From Eggerthellaceae bacterium (GTDB taxonomy: Bacteria > Actinomycetota > Coriobacteriia > Coriobacteriales > Eggerthellaceae), in NCBI GenBank assembly GCA_017432445.1, contig JAFRJC010000137.1, forward strand, positions 62,001-126,000: a stretch of 64,000 nucleotides of DNA. Reading direction: 5' to 3'. Below, piece by piece: positions 26,738 through 34,785 of this stretch. The position numbers and the translations under genes were made by a program. The notes beneath the pieces were generated by a model. It was not told the origin of the DNA, did no database searches, and worked only from the letters and a program-made list of their open reading frames with translations. Numbering within the stretch: position 1 is the stretch's first letter; each line of letters opens with the position of its first letter.

Positions 26738-27019
26738 GTGGACCGAGACGCGCTTTTGGGCCTTGAAAGCTTAAACCAGCTGGCCCTGACCCCTGAAGAA
26801 CAAGATGAGATGCTGGCCTTCTTCGCCGCCCGAGAAGCAGATTGGGAATCATTGGCCCAGGTTGACACTGCGAACGTCGAGCGCATGGTCCATGTACGGC
26901 CCATGGTGAACGTGCTGCGGGAAGATGTCCCTTCGCAGCCGTTTTCGCGCGAGGACCTGCTCGCACAGGCGCCAGAGTCAATGGACGGGTACTGGCAAGT
27001 GCCTCGAGTCCTGCAGTAA
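26738..27019 (+). CDS. gatC: Aspartyl/glutamyl-tRNA amidotransferase subunit C
   Basis: A 93-residue small subunit that wraps GatA and GatB together. Start GTG at 26,738 (MDRDALLGLESLNQLALTPE), 5 nt after AAAGGAG. The N-terminal helix (LTPEEQDEMLAFF), the proline-linked loop (RPMVNVLREDV) and C-terminal SMDGYWQVPRVL match GatC. Length normal. Ten nucleotides before gatA. Confidence 0.88.
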   Translation: MDRDALLGLESLNQLALTPEEQDEMLAFFAAREADWESLAQVDTANVERMVHVRPMVNVLREDVPSQPFSREDLLAQAPESMDGYWQVPRVLQ

Positions 27020-27029
27020 GGAGGGCGTC

Positions 27030-28331
27030 ATGAGCGAAAACACCCTGTTCATCACAGAAAACTCCTGCAAGAAAACCGAAGGCGGATTCGACATCGGCCT
27101 TGACGATCTGGTTTTGACCCAGGATGCGGCCACTTCTGCCGGATCGAAGATGCTGGCCGGATTCAAGAGCCTGTTCGAAGCCCGAATTGTCGAGCGCCTT
27201 CGCGAGGCCGGCTACGACATCGCCGGAAAGGTGAACATCGGCGAATTCGGTTTCGATTTCCTAGGCGAATCATCCTATTTCGGTCCCGTAATCGATGCGG
27301 ACGGGCATCTCGTCACTGCCACTGCCAAGCTGCTCGGGGATTCAAGCGTAGATGCCGTGGTTGGTCTCGATGTGAACGGTGCGCAGGCGCGTGCGGCATC
27401 GCTTTCCGGACAAGTTCACCTGAAACCCACCTATGGCTGCGTATCCCGGTTCGGTACCGTAGCGATAGCCTGTTCTGGCGAAACCGTTGACATCACCGCC
27501 CGCTCGACAAAGGACGTCCAGCAAGTGCTGGACGTGCTGGCCGGTCACGATGACGCTGATGGCACGTCCCTTCCCGCAAGCGAATGCGCCCGGTTGACCA
27601 CTGCCGGTTTTGCGGAAGCCGTCGGAGCGGGTGAAGCGTTCGCCGCACCCATCACGCACGTGAAAGTGGCGCGCGGTTTGATGAATTCCGCCGATGCGGA
27701 CACCAAGCAGCTCATGGAGGCCGCCATCCAGACCTTGAGTTCGGAAGGCATCGGCGTCACGGATACAGCTTCGGAAACCGACGACCTCTTCGCCGTGGCT
27801 AACCTGGCCTGGAATATCCTCATGTGCGCGGAGCTCTGCAACAACGTGAATCGTTTCGAAGGCATGAAATACGGCTACCACACCGAGAAATACCAGACCA
27901 TCGACGAGCTCTACACCAAATCACGTACGGAGGCCTTCGGTTACCTTACCAAGGTCGCTATCCTGTACGGGTCCGAAGTGCTGGCCACGGGTAACTACGA
28001 GCGCTGCTACGACAAGGCGTTGCGCATCCGCCGCCTCGTTTCGGAGGCCTTCGCGAGCGAATTCGCACAGGGAGCCTCGGCTGGCAATGCCGCCGGCCAG
28101 ACCGCGATCCTTCTACCCGCCTGCGCCAAACGTGCCTACAGCCTTGCCGATGTGGAGGCAAACCCCTACCTGGCCTTCGAAGAGAACCGCTTCACCGCCC
28201 CCGCCGCAATCACCGGCCTGCCGGCGCTCACCGCAGGCGGCGTGCAGCTGGTCGGACCGGCGTTCTCGGACGTCGCCTTGCTGCGCCTCGCCGATATCTT
28301 GACTGCCGATTGCGCTGGAAAGGAGGCCTAA
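27030..28331 (+). CDS. gatA: GatA-like amidotransferase subunit lacking the amidase catalytic triad
   Basis: A 433-residue relative of the glutaminase subunit of GatCAB (usual length about 485). The fold is recognisable: ASKML-like GSKMLAGF, GKVNIGEFGF, LKPTYGCVSRFGTVAIA, RFEGMKYGYHTEKYQTIDEL and TGLPALTAGG. The catalytic Lys of GIKDN is replaced in IGLDD. The glycine-serine GGSSGGSA motif with the cis-Ser is absent (VTATAKLLGDSS occupies it), and the nucleophile Ser of DTGGS becomes Ala in DVNGA. The N-terminal about 60 residues are also missing. No glutamine hydrolysis is expected. Reading frame intact between normal gatC and gatB. Confidence 0.9.
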   Translation: MSENTLFITENSCKKTEGGFDIGLDDLVLTQDAATSAGSKMLAGFKSLFEARIVERLREAGYDIAGKVNIGEFGFDFLGESSYFGPVIDADGHLVTATAKLLGDSSVDAVVGLDVNGAQARAASLSGQVHLKPTYGCVSRFGTVAIACSGETVDITARSTKDVQQVLDVLAGHDDADGTSLPASECARLTTAGFAEAVGAGEAFAAPITHVKVARGLMNSADADTKQLMEAAIQTLSSEGIGVTDTASETDDLFAVANLAWNILMCAELCNNVNRFEGMKYGYHTEKYQTIDELYTKSRTEAFGYLTKVAILYGSEVLATGNYERCYDKALRIRRLVSEAFASEFAQGASAGNAAGQTAILLPACAKRAYSLADVEANPYLAFEENRFTAPAAITGLPALTAGGVQLVGPAFSDVALLRLADILTADCAGKEA

Positions 28332-28333
28332 GC

Positions 28334-29791
28334 ATGACCGCTTACGAAACCGTCATCGGTCTTGAGGTCCACGTGGAGCTGGCCACCAAGTCAAAGATCT
28401 TCTGCTCCTGCACAAACGGCAGTGATGCCGAGCCCAACACCCATGTATGCCCTGCCTGCTGCGGTATGCCGGGCATGCTTCCCGTTGCAAACCGTCAAGT
28501 CATCAACCTCGGCATGACTGCGGGAATGATGCTCAACTGCCACATCAACCGAACCACCACGTTCGACAAGAAAAGCTATTACTACCCCGACCTGCCGGCT
28601 TCCTATCAAACCACCCAGTGGTTTGCGCCCATCGCGGTGAACGGCTACGTGACCATCCAGACGGAAGATGGCCCCAAGGACATCCGCGTCAAGCAGATTC
28701 ACATGGAAGAGGATGCGGGCAAGCTGGTCCACGACAACTGGAGCTACACCACGCTGGTGGATTTCAACCGTACCAGCGTGCCCCTGATCGAGATCGTGAG
28801 CCAGCCTGATTTGCGCAGCGCCGATGAGGTGGTGGCATATCTGGAGCGCCTGCGGAGCCTGCTGAGGTTTGCAAAGGTGTCGGGCGCCCGCATGGAGAAG
28901 GGCACTATGCGCGCCGACGTGAACCTGTCGGTGCGTCCTGCAGGAAGCGATGTGCTAGGCGTGCGCACGGAGATGAAGAACATGGCCTCCATCGCAGCCA
29001 TCAGGCGGGCTATCGAATACGAGACCGCCCGCCATATCGACGCCATCGAAAACGGCATCGAGGAGCTTGTGCAAGAAACTCGTGGTTGGGATGACGATGC
29101 TGGCAAGTCTTTCGCAATGCGGAACAAGGAAACCGCAGGCGACTATCGGTACTTCCCGGATCCCAACATCATGCCCGTGGTTATCGACGACGAGTGGTAT
29201 GACCGTATTCGCGAGAGCTTGCCCGAGCTTCCGGAGGTGAAGTTGGAGCGCTATGTGGCGCAAGTAGGCCTTTCCGACTACGATGCTGGCATCCTTGCCC
29301 AGAGCCGTGCCTTCTGCGATTGCTTTGAAGGGGCTATGGCTGTCGGAGCCGCACCCAAAGAGGCTGCCAACTGGATCATCACCAACTGCACGGGTATCCT
29401 CAACAAACGAGGGCTGACTTCGGAAGACCTGCCAGTGCCGGGCAAGGCTCTGGGGCAGCTCATCGGCTTGGTAAACGATGGAAAGGTGAGCAGCGCTAAC
29501 GGCAAGCGTCTGCTAGAAACCCTGTTCGACTTGGATTCTCGGGGCGAGGACATCCCGGAAGACATGGTCGCCTTCGCCGAAGCCGAAGGGCTTGTGAATT
29601 CGTCGGACACCGGAGCTCTGGAAGCCGTGGTGGCAGCCGTCATCGCCGCCGATCCTGAGACTGCACAAGCATATCGGGACGGCCGTGAGAAGGCTTTGAA
29701 CCCGCTGTTCGGCGCCTGCATGAAGCAGCTCAAAGGTAAATGCGACACGCAGGTCCTCCGCAGCCTTTTGATTGCAGAGTTGAGCAAATAG
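28334..29791 (+). CDS. gatB: Aspartyl/glutamyl-tRNA amidotransferase subunit B
   Basis: A 485-residue ATP-dependent kinase/transamidase subunit. It has ETVIGLEVHVELATKSKIFC, the zinc-type Cys set (CSC...CPACCGMPGMLPVAN), FDKKSYYYPDLPASYQTTQW and the KQIHMEEDAGKLVHD motif of the phosphorylation/ammonia site. The GatB/YqeY tail domain is at the C-terminus. Complete and with no lost motif visible. Starts 2 nt after gatA, so translationally coupled. Confidence 0.95.
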   Translation: MTAYETVIGLEVHVELATKSKIFCSCTNGSDAEPNTHVCPACCGMPGMLPVANRQVINLGMTAGMMLNCHINRTTTFDKKSYYYPDLPASYQTTQWFAPIAVNGYVTIQTEDGPKDIRVKQIHMEEDAGKLVHDNWSYTTLVDFNRTSVPLIEIVSQPDLRSADEVVAYLERLRSLLRFAKVSGARMEKGTMRADVNLSVRPAGSDVLGVRTEMKNMASIAAIRRAIEYETARHIDAIENGIEELVQETRGWDDDAGKSFAMRNKETAGDYRYFPDPNIMPVVIDDEWYDRIRESLPELPEVKLERYVAQVGLSDYDAGILAQSRAFCDCFEGAMAVGAAPKEAANWIITNCTGILNKRGLTSEDLPVPGKALGQLIGLVNDGKVSSANGKRLLETLFDLDSRGEDIPEDMVAFAEAEGLVNSSDTGALEAVVAAVIAADPETAQAYRDGREKALNPLFGACMKQLKGKCDTQVLRSLLIAELSK

Positions 29792-29925
29792 CAAGAGCTT
29801 CGTCTTGTCATGCAACGCGGGCTAGCTTATGCGTTCGGCGCAAGCTGGCCCGCGACGTTTTGCCCAATCGATTATGATATACATGCATACACGGACCTAT
29901 GGGAAAACGGATAATGGAGAGCACC

Positions 29926-30201
29926 ATGGTTCCCGAAGGAATCGACAAGAACAAGTTCTTCCAGCACACGGAGTGCGATTATTTTCCGTGTCACGAAGGC
30001 ATCCCCGTAGAACGTTTCAACTGCATGCTGTGCTATTGCCCTCTCTACACGCTTGGCGAGGCATGCGGAGGCAATTATACGTATACGTCCAAGGGCACGA
30101 AGAACTGCAAGGCGTGCAACATCCCCCACAACGGCGATAGCGGCGTGCTCCTCGTGCGCGAGCGTTTTGGGGAGCTCGTCAAACTGGCGGCACGGGAGTA
30201 G
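29926..30201 (+). CDS. Cysteine-rich small domain protein
   Basis: A 91-residue protein of the cysteine-rich small domain family (PF04071 type), with CDYFPCHEG, FNCMLCYCPLYTLG, ACGGNYTY and NCKACNIPHNG, eleven cysteines probably binding metal. Start at ATG 29,926 (MVPEGIDKNKFF) is chosen since GGAGAG lies 6 nt before; ATG 29,914 and 29,899 are alternatives. Family function unclear. I recall the domain being fused to cobalamin-pathway enzymes in some anaerobes, which would suit the corrinoid genes 1.7 kb to the right. Confidence 0.8.
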   Translation: MVPEGIDKNKFFQHTECDYFPCHEGIPVERFNCMLCYCPLYTLGEACGGNYTYTSKGTKNCKACNIPHNGDSGVLLVRERFGELVKLAARE

Positions 30202-30298
30202 CCGTTCGAATGGGCGGTGGTTGTCGCGCGAATTGGCCGATGCGCTGCTCTGATATCGTTGGAAGCAATTGCACGCTTGCCTGGCGAAAGGGTTTAGC

Positions 30299-31144
30299 TT
30301 GAAATATCCGAGAACGCTCTTGGTGCTTATGACGCTTGCTATTGCGACAGTATTTTGCGTCTGCGGAGTCGCCTGCGATTCGGGTCAGCTCTCGCAAGCA
30401 GGCACGAAGCAAGCCGCGGAACAGCCTTCCCAGCAAGAATCCGAACAATCAAGCCAAGGGTTTCCCATGTATACGACCAGGACATGGATCGTGCTCGGCG
30501 ACAGCCTTACGGATGACACCTTCAGGACGAAGACGAAGTACTACGACTACGTAGCGCAGGATTTGGGCTGCACCGTTGTCAACTGCGGGGAGATGGGAAC
30601 CGGCTACATGACGCCGACTGGTGGCGGCGCCTTTTACGATAGGGTCGATGACATCGACGTGTCGAACGCAGATTGCCTAACCATCTTCGGCAGCTTTAAT
30701 GATCTAGGAAAAGGCTATTACCTGGGAAGCGCATATGATGAGACGGAAGACACCATCGGTGGTTGCATGAACCTCACCATCGAAAAGCTCGTCGCCAAGA
30801 ATCCGGCTTTGAGGATAGGCATCGTCACCCCGACTCCCTGGCGCACGAACTTCAGCTACAACGAGGATGGGAGTGCATCGTTCTATACGATTACGAGATC
30901 AGATTGCGACGAATACGTTGCGCTGCTCAAGGATGTTGCAAAGAGACATCGGCTTCCTGTGCTCGACCTGTACGAGACGTATGGGCTCGATCCCGACAAC
31001 GAGCAGGTGAGGGAGCTCTACTATACGTACAACGGGAAGATGGACGAAGGTGGGGTTCATCCAAACGGCGAAGGGCACAAGCTCATGTACCCGATGTGGC
31101 GTGAGTTCGTCAAGACGCTCATGGCCTCCGATGTCGTTGATTAA
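30299..31144 (+). CDS. SGNH/GDSL-family hydrolase lipoprotein
   Basis: 281 residues starting at TTG 30,299 (MKYPRTLLVLMTLAIATVFC), with GAAAGGG 6 nt before. Lipobox near GVAC, then a Gln/Ser-rich linker. Catalytic blocks of SGNH hydrolases: block I IVLGDSLTDD, Gly in GEMGTGYMT, Asn in FGSFNDLG and the Asp/His block GGVHPNGEGHK. It should be an extracytoplasmic esterase or deacetylase. Substrate unknown. Confidence 0.88.
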   Translation: MKYPRTLLVLMTLAIATVFCVCGVACDSGQLSQAGTKQAAEQPSQQESEQSSQGFPMYTTRTWIVLGDSLTDDTFRTKTKYYDYVAQDLGCTVVNCGEMGTGYMTPTGGGAFYDRVDDIDVSNADCLTIFGSFNDLGKGYYLGSAYDETEDTIGGCMNLTIEKLVAKNPALRIGIVTPTPWRTNFSYNEDGSASFYTITRSDCDEYVALLKDVAKRHRLPVLDLYETYGLDPDNEQVRELYYTYNGKMDEGGVHPNGEGHKLMYPMWREFVKTLMASDVVD

Positions 31145-31171
31145 CTCTTAAGTTTGCATCGAAATACGTGA

Positions 31172-31462
31172 ATGGAAATGAGGCTAAGGTGTGCCCTTCG
31201 TTTCATTGCCTGGCTTACCGCCGCGGAGGAAAACGGGGGCGGTTTTCTCCTATTAGAGCAACAGCTCGTCATGTCGGTGGGTCTGCTCGTCGCGCTTGTC
31301 ATGCATTACGGAGTTGATCTCCAAAAGCCCGATGATTCCACGACGGGTGTTGAAGTCAGCATGGACGCAGACGGGGATGGCGAAATCGACGAGGGATTTG
31401 AGGAAGCCGGCAAGGTGTACCGCGATTCCGCCACGGGAAAGTACTACATGGTGCAAGAATAG
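31172..31462 (+). CDS. Small hypothetical protein with EF-hand/dockerin-like Asp loop
   Basis: Up to 96 residues; the real start may be ATG 31,271 (MSVGLLVALVMHYGVDLQKP), giving a single hydrophobic helix plus an acidic tail. The tail has MDADGDGEIDEGF, a calcium-loop-like D-x-D-x-D-G pattern, and ends KVYRDSATGKYYMVQE. No strong ribosome-binding site. Could be a small membrane protein or chance. Confidence 0.4.
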   Translation: MEMRLRCALRFIAWLTAAEENGGGFLLLEQQLVMSVGLLVALVMHYGVDLQKPDDSTTGVEVSMDADGDGEIDEGFEEAGKVYRDSATGKYYMVQE

Positions 31463-31579
31463 GCCGTCGTGCGCGCCAATCTCTGGGATTCGATGACAAA
31501 GAACATGAATAAGCAGGGTAAATGCATGCTATTGGCATTCGAAATGTAAAGCTGTGCATTTCGCCAATAAATGTTCACC

Positions 31580-31598
31580 GCATACAGGTTTGCATACA
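31580..31598. promoter_or_regulatory. Direct repeats GCATACA upstream of MT-II gene
   Basis: GCATACA occurs at 31,580-31,586 and 31,592-31,598, one helical turn (12 bp) apart, in an AT-rich stretch about 90 bp before the start. TACAAT at 31,628-31,633 is a possible -10. An activator-type site is possible. Confidence 0.35.
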
Positions 31599-31683
31599 AA
31601 GTGCAAAAAATAATTAGTATGTTGCTGCTACAATTAGCCTGCTGAGTTTTGCAATCGTTGTTAAAAGAGCAAGGAGGCACATC

Positions 31684-32493
31684 GTGATTGTCATCGGCGA
31701 GAAGATTAATGGTTCCATTCCCAAAACCGGCAAAGCCATTGCAGAGCGTGACGAAGAGTACATCCGCATGCTGGCCCGCACCCAGACCGAGGCTGGTGCC
31801 ACCTACATCGACTGCTGCGCATCGGTGAACGAGGGCGAACTCGAGACCCAGGAATGGCTCATCGGCCTGATCATGGAAGAGTCCGACCTGCCTATCGCCA
31901 TCGATAGCCCCGATCCCCAGGTGTGCGTCGACGCCATGAAGTTCTGCGGCGACCGCGTTGGTCTGATCAACTCCGTCTCCGGCGAGGGCAACAAGATGGA
32001 CATCGTGTTCCCGGTTATCGCCGACACCAAGTGGGGCTGCGTGGCTCTGCTCTCCGACGACTCTGGCATTCCGCCTACTGCTGAGGGCCGTATCGCCGTA
32101 TTCGAGAAGATCATGGCAAAGGCCACGGAATATGGCATTACTCCTGATCGTCTGTACATCGACCCGCTAGTCGAAACGCTGGGCGCCAACGAGGAAAGCC
32201 TCCTCACCTTCAATGCATGCGTCAAGGCTATCAAGGAAAAGTATCCGACCATCCACATCACCTCGGGCCTGTCCAACATCTCGTTCGGTCTCCCCAGCCG
32301 CAAGCACATCAACATGCCGTTCCTGGTTCTGGCTATGCAGGCTGGTATGGACTCCGCCATCATGGACCCGACGAACCGCGACATGAACGGCGTTATGCAC
32401 GCCACCGCCGCCCTTCTCGGCGAAGACGATTTCTGCCTCGAATACATCGAAGCGTATCGCGACAACCTGTTCGGCCCCATTGACCGCGACTAG
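31684..32493 (+). CDS. Methyltetrahydrofolate:corrinoid methyltransferase (MT-II)
   Basis: A 269-residue TIM-barrel enzyme of the DHPS-like AcsE/MtgA/MetH-domain family. It moves a methyl group between a corrinoid protein and tetrahydrofolate. Key parts are IVIGEKINGSIPKTG, the pterin-binding GATYIDCCASVNEGE, INSVSGE and the hallmark SGLSNISFGLPSRK near residues 195-208. Start GTG after AAGGAGG. Immediately followed by the terminator and the reductive activator gene. It is probably the common methyl exit for all three MT-I enzymes of the window. Confidence 0.9.
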   Translation: MIVIGEKINGSIPKTGKAIAERDEEYIRMLARTQTEAGATYIDCCASVNEGELETQEWLIGLIMEESDLPIAIDSPDPQVCVDAMKFCGDRVGLINSVSGEGNKMDIVFPVIADTKWGCVALLSDDSGIPPTAEGRIAVFEKIMAKATEYGITPDRLYIDPLVETLGANEESLLTFNACVKAIKEKYPTIHITSGLSNISFGLPSRKHINMPFLVLAMQAGMDSAIMDPTNRDMNGVMHATAALLGEDDFCLEYIEAYRDNLFGPIDRD

Positions 32494-32506
32494 TTATTGT
32501 GATTGC

Positions 32507-32537
32507 AAAAACGGCGGGCGATACGCCCGCCGTTTTT
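32507..32537 (+). terminator. Terminator after MT-II
   Basis: AAAAACGGCGGGCG (32,507-32,520) pairs with CGCCCGCCGTTTTT (32,524-32,537), loop ATA, then TT. Confidence 0.93.
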
Positions 32538-32693
32538 TTGTATGCGCAAAGCCGTTTGTTCTTAGGAAACGATTGCGTGTGTCCTTTCGGCGTTCAAGTA
32601 TGTTCGAAAGCTGATGCGCGCTCTCGAACCCAGATGATAATTGCTATAGTCGCAGTTAGCAAAATGCGGGTGGAATCGAAGGAGGCATTCACA

Positions 32694-34196
32694 GTGAAGA
32701 TTCTCATTGATGACGCGGGCAAGCGAATTGCAGCTGAGGCCCAGGAGGGGCAAACCGTTCTCGACGTGCTGCAACGCGAGCGTATCGACATTCAGGCCAC
32801 CTGCGGAGGCGTGGGAAAATGCGGCCGCTGCCAGGTGCTCGTGCGTGACGAAGAAGGCTTGAGCTATCGCCTTGCCTGCACGACTCCGGTAAGCGATGAG
32901 ATGGAAGTGGTTGTGGAGCATGCGGGTGCCATGGAGGTGCTGCAGAGTGGCACGACGAGCGTTTTCCCGCCCGATGAGGGAGCGAGCGGATATGGCATCG
33001 CAATCGATATCGGAACCACAACGGTGGTTGCTCATCTGCACGATCTTGCGACAGGCGAACGCCTGGCAACTGTGGGCCGCCCCAATCCCCAGATAGCTTT
33101 CGGCAGTGACGTCATCAGTCGTATTTCCGCCAGCGTTGACGGTAAGCTCGACCTCATGACCGGCGTTATCCAGGATGCCTTGCGCGAGATGAAGGCTAAG
33201 CTGTGCAAAACGGCCAAGATTTCGCCCGATGAAGTTAAGAAAGCCACGATTGCCGGCAACACAGTCATGCAGCACATTGCCATGGGGTTGCCTCCTGACT
33301 CCATCGGCGGCGCTCCTTTCACGCCGCTTTCGCTGTTCGGCGATACGTGGGAGATCGAGGGTCTGGGTTCGTGCTACCTGACGCGTTGTATTGCCGGTTA
33401 TGTGGGAGGCGACATCACGGCAGGCATGCTGGCAACCACGATAGACGCTCCGGGTACCCATCTGTTCTTGGACCTGGGTACTAACGGCGAAATGGCGCTT
33501 TCTCGTGATGGGAACATCGTCAGCTGCGCCACGGCTGCCGGCCCCGTGTTCGAAGGTGCCAACGTGCATTTCGGCATGCCGGCTTCTCCCGGCGCCATCT
33601 CGAAGGTCTCGTATGAAGACGGCCAGGTGAAATTGCAGGTCATAGGTGATGTCGATCCCATCGGCGTATGCGGTACGGGCCTCATCGATGCAATCGCGCT
33701 CATGCTTCGCCTGGGGGTGGTCGAGGATTCGGGCCGTTTTGCGGATGAAGAAGACCTTGACGAGCCGTTGCGTAGCTGGTGCGGAGAAGAGGGAGGCCGT
33801 GGCGCCTTCTACCTGACGCCCGACCATTCGCTCTACATCACGCAAGCTGACGTGCGCAATCTGCAGCTGGCGAAGGCCGCGGTGTGCGCAGGTATCATGA
33901 CCATGCTCGACCATATCGGCATCGAAGCATCCGATATCGACTCGCTCGAAATAGCCGGCGGTTTCGGCGCCTACCTCAACCTCGGGTCGGCTGCTCTTGT
34001 CGGCTTGTTCCCCGAAGAGCTACTTCCCGTCGCCAAGAGCGTTGGCAACACTTCGGGCGAGGGGGCAACTGCCCTGCTCGTGTCCAGCGCGGCGCGCGAA
34101 CGAGAGGCCGAAATCGTGTCGAAGTGCGAATACATAGAGCTTTCGACTTCAATGACCTTCAACCAGCTGTATGTCAAGATGATGGGTTTCGCGTAG
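32694..34196 (+). CDS. RamA-like corrinoid reductive activase (2Fe-2S + ASKHA/DUF4445)
   Basis: 500 residues from GTG 32,694 (MKILIDDAGKRIAAEA) after GAAGGAGG. The N-terminal ferredoxin domain has CGGVGKCGRC and a later LAC (C-x5-C-x2-C...C) for a 2Fe-2S cluster. The rest is an ASKHA-fold ATPase-like DUF4445 with GIAIDIGTTTVVAHL, HLFLDLGTNGEMAL and EIAGGFGAYLNLG. It re-reduces Co(II) to Co(I) on the corrinoid protein, using ATP. No C-terminal methanogen-type 4Fe-4S extension is seen. Confidence 0.93.
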   Translation: MKILIDDAGKRIAAEAQEGQTVLDVLQRERIDIQATCGGVGKCGRCQVLVRDEEGLSYRLACTTPVSDEMEVVVEHAGAMEVLQSGTTSVFPPDEGASGYGIAIDIGTTTVVAHLHDLATGERLATVGRPNPQIAFGSDVISRISASVDGKLDLMTGVIQDALREMKAKLCKTAKISPDEVKKATIAGNTVMQHIAMGLPPDSIGGAPFTPLSLFGDTWEIEGLGSCYLTRCIAGYVGGDITAGMLATTIDAPGTHLFLDLGTNGEMALSRDGNIVSCATAAGPVFEGANVHFGMPASPGAISKVSYEDGQVKLQVIGDVDPIGVCGTGLIDAIALMLRLGVVEDSGRFADEEDLDEPLRSWCGEEGGRGAFYLTPDHSLYITQADVRNLQLAKAAVCAGIMTMLDHIGIEASDIDSLEIAGGFGAYLNLGSAALVGLFPEELLPVAKSVGNTSGEGATALLVSSAAREREAEIVSKCEYIELSTSMTFNQLYVKMMGFA

Positions 34197-34216
34197 CGGG
34201 AAGAGAGGAAGCCGCC

Positions 34217-34750
34217 GTGAGCGTTATCGAGGATTTGGCTGCTCAGCAGGGATTCGAATGCATGGGCACGTGCAGCGCGAAGGATCTTGTGGCACGCGAC
34301 GAGGTGCGCTCGATGTGCGCGGCCAACTTGTGCCAGATGTACGAGCATAGCTGGTCGTGCCCGCCTGCGTGCGGCGATATTGCTGAGTTCCAACAGCAGA
34401 TGAACGAGTACGAGCACTGCCTGGTAGTGCAGACCGTTGCCGAGATGGAAGACGAGTTCGACTTCGAGACGATGGCAGAGTCGGGCGAGCGCCAGAAGGA
34501 CCGTGTCCAAGACCTAGCCGAAGCCATCGACGCTGCCGGGCTCAGCGCGGAGGTCATGGTGCTATCGGCGGGAACGTGCACGCTGTGCAAGGAGTGCACC
34601 TATCCGGATGCACCGTGCCGCTTTCCCGACAAGCGGCTCGTTTCGATGGAGGCAGCCGGTCTTGTCGTATCCGAGGTCTGTACCCAGGCGGGCATCCCGT
34701 ACAACCATGGTCCGTTGACCATGACGTATTCGGGTTGCATCCTCTATTAA
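34217..34750 (+). CDS. DUF2284 cysteine-rich metal-binding protein
   Basis: 177 residues, start GTG (MSVIEDLAAQQGFECMGTCS) after AGAGAGGAAG, 20 nt past the activase gene. Cysteine clusters: CMGTC, CAANLCQMYEHSWSCPPAC, and CTLCKECTYPDAPCRFPDK. The family is often called a putative Fe-S/metal-binding protein. Here it may deliver electrons to the activase or corrinoid protein (inference). Co-transcribed with the activase and the HyuA-type ATPase by spacing. Confidence 0.88.
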   Translation: MSVIEDLAAQQGFECMGTCSAKDLVARDEVRSMCAANLCQMYEHSWSCPPACGDIAEFQQQMNEYEHCLVVQTVAEMEDEFDFETMAESGERQKDRVQDLAEAIDAAGLSAEVMVLSAGTCTLCKECTYPDAPCRFPDKRLVSMEAAGLVVSEVCTQAGIPYNHGPLTMTYSGCILY

Positions 34751-34785
34751 CGGAGCATCGAGACGATTGGTGGCAGGCAGAGACG

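Noticed and set aside
32562-33914. 450-residue minus-strand frame
   Set aside because: Antisense of the RamA-like activase.
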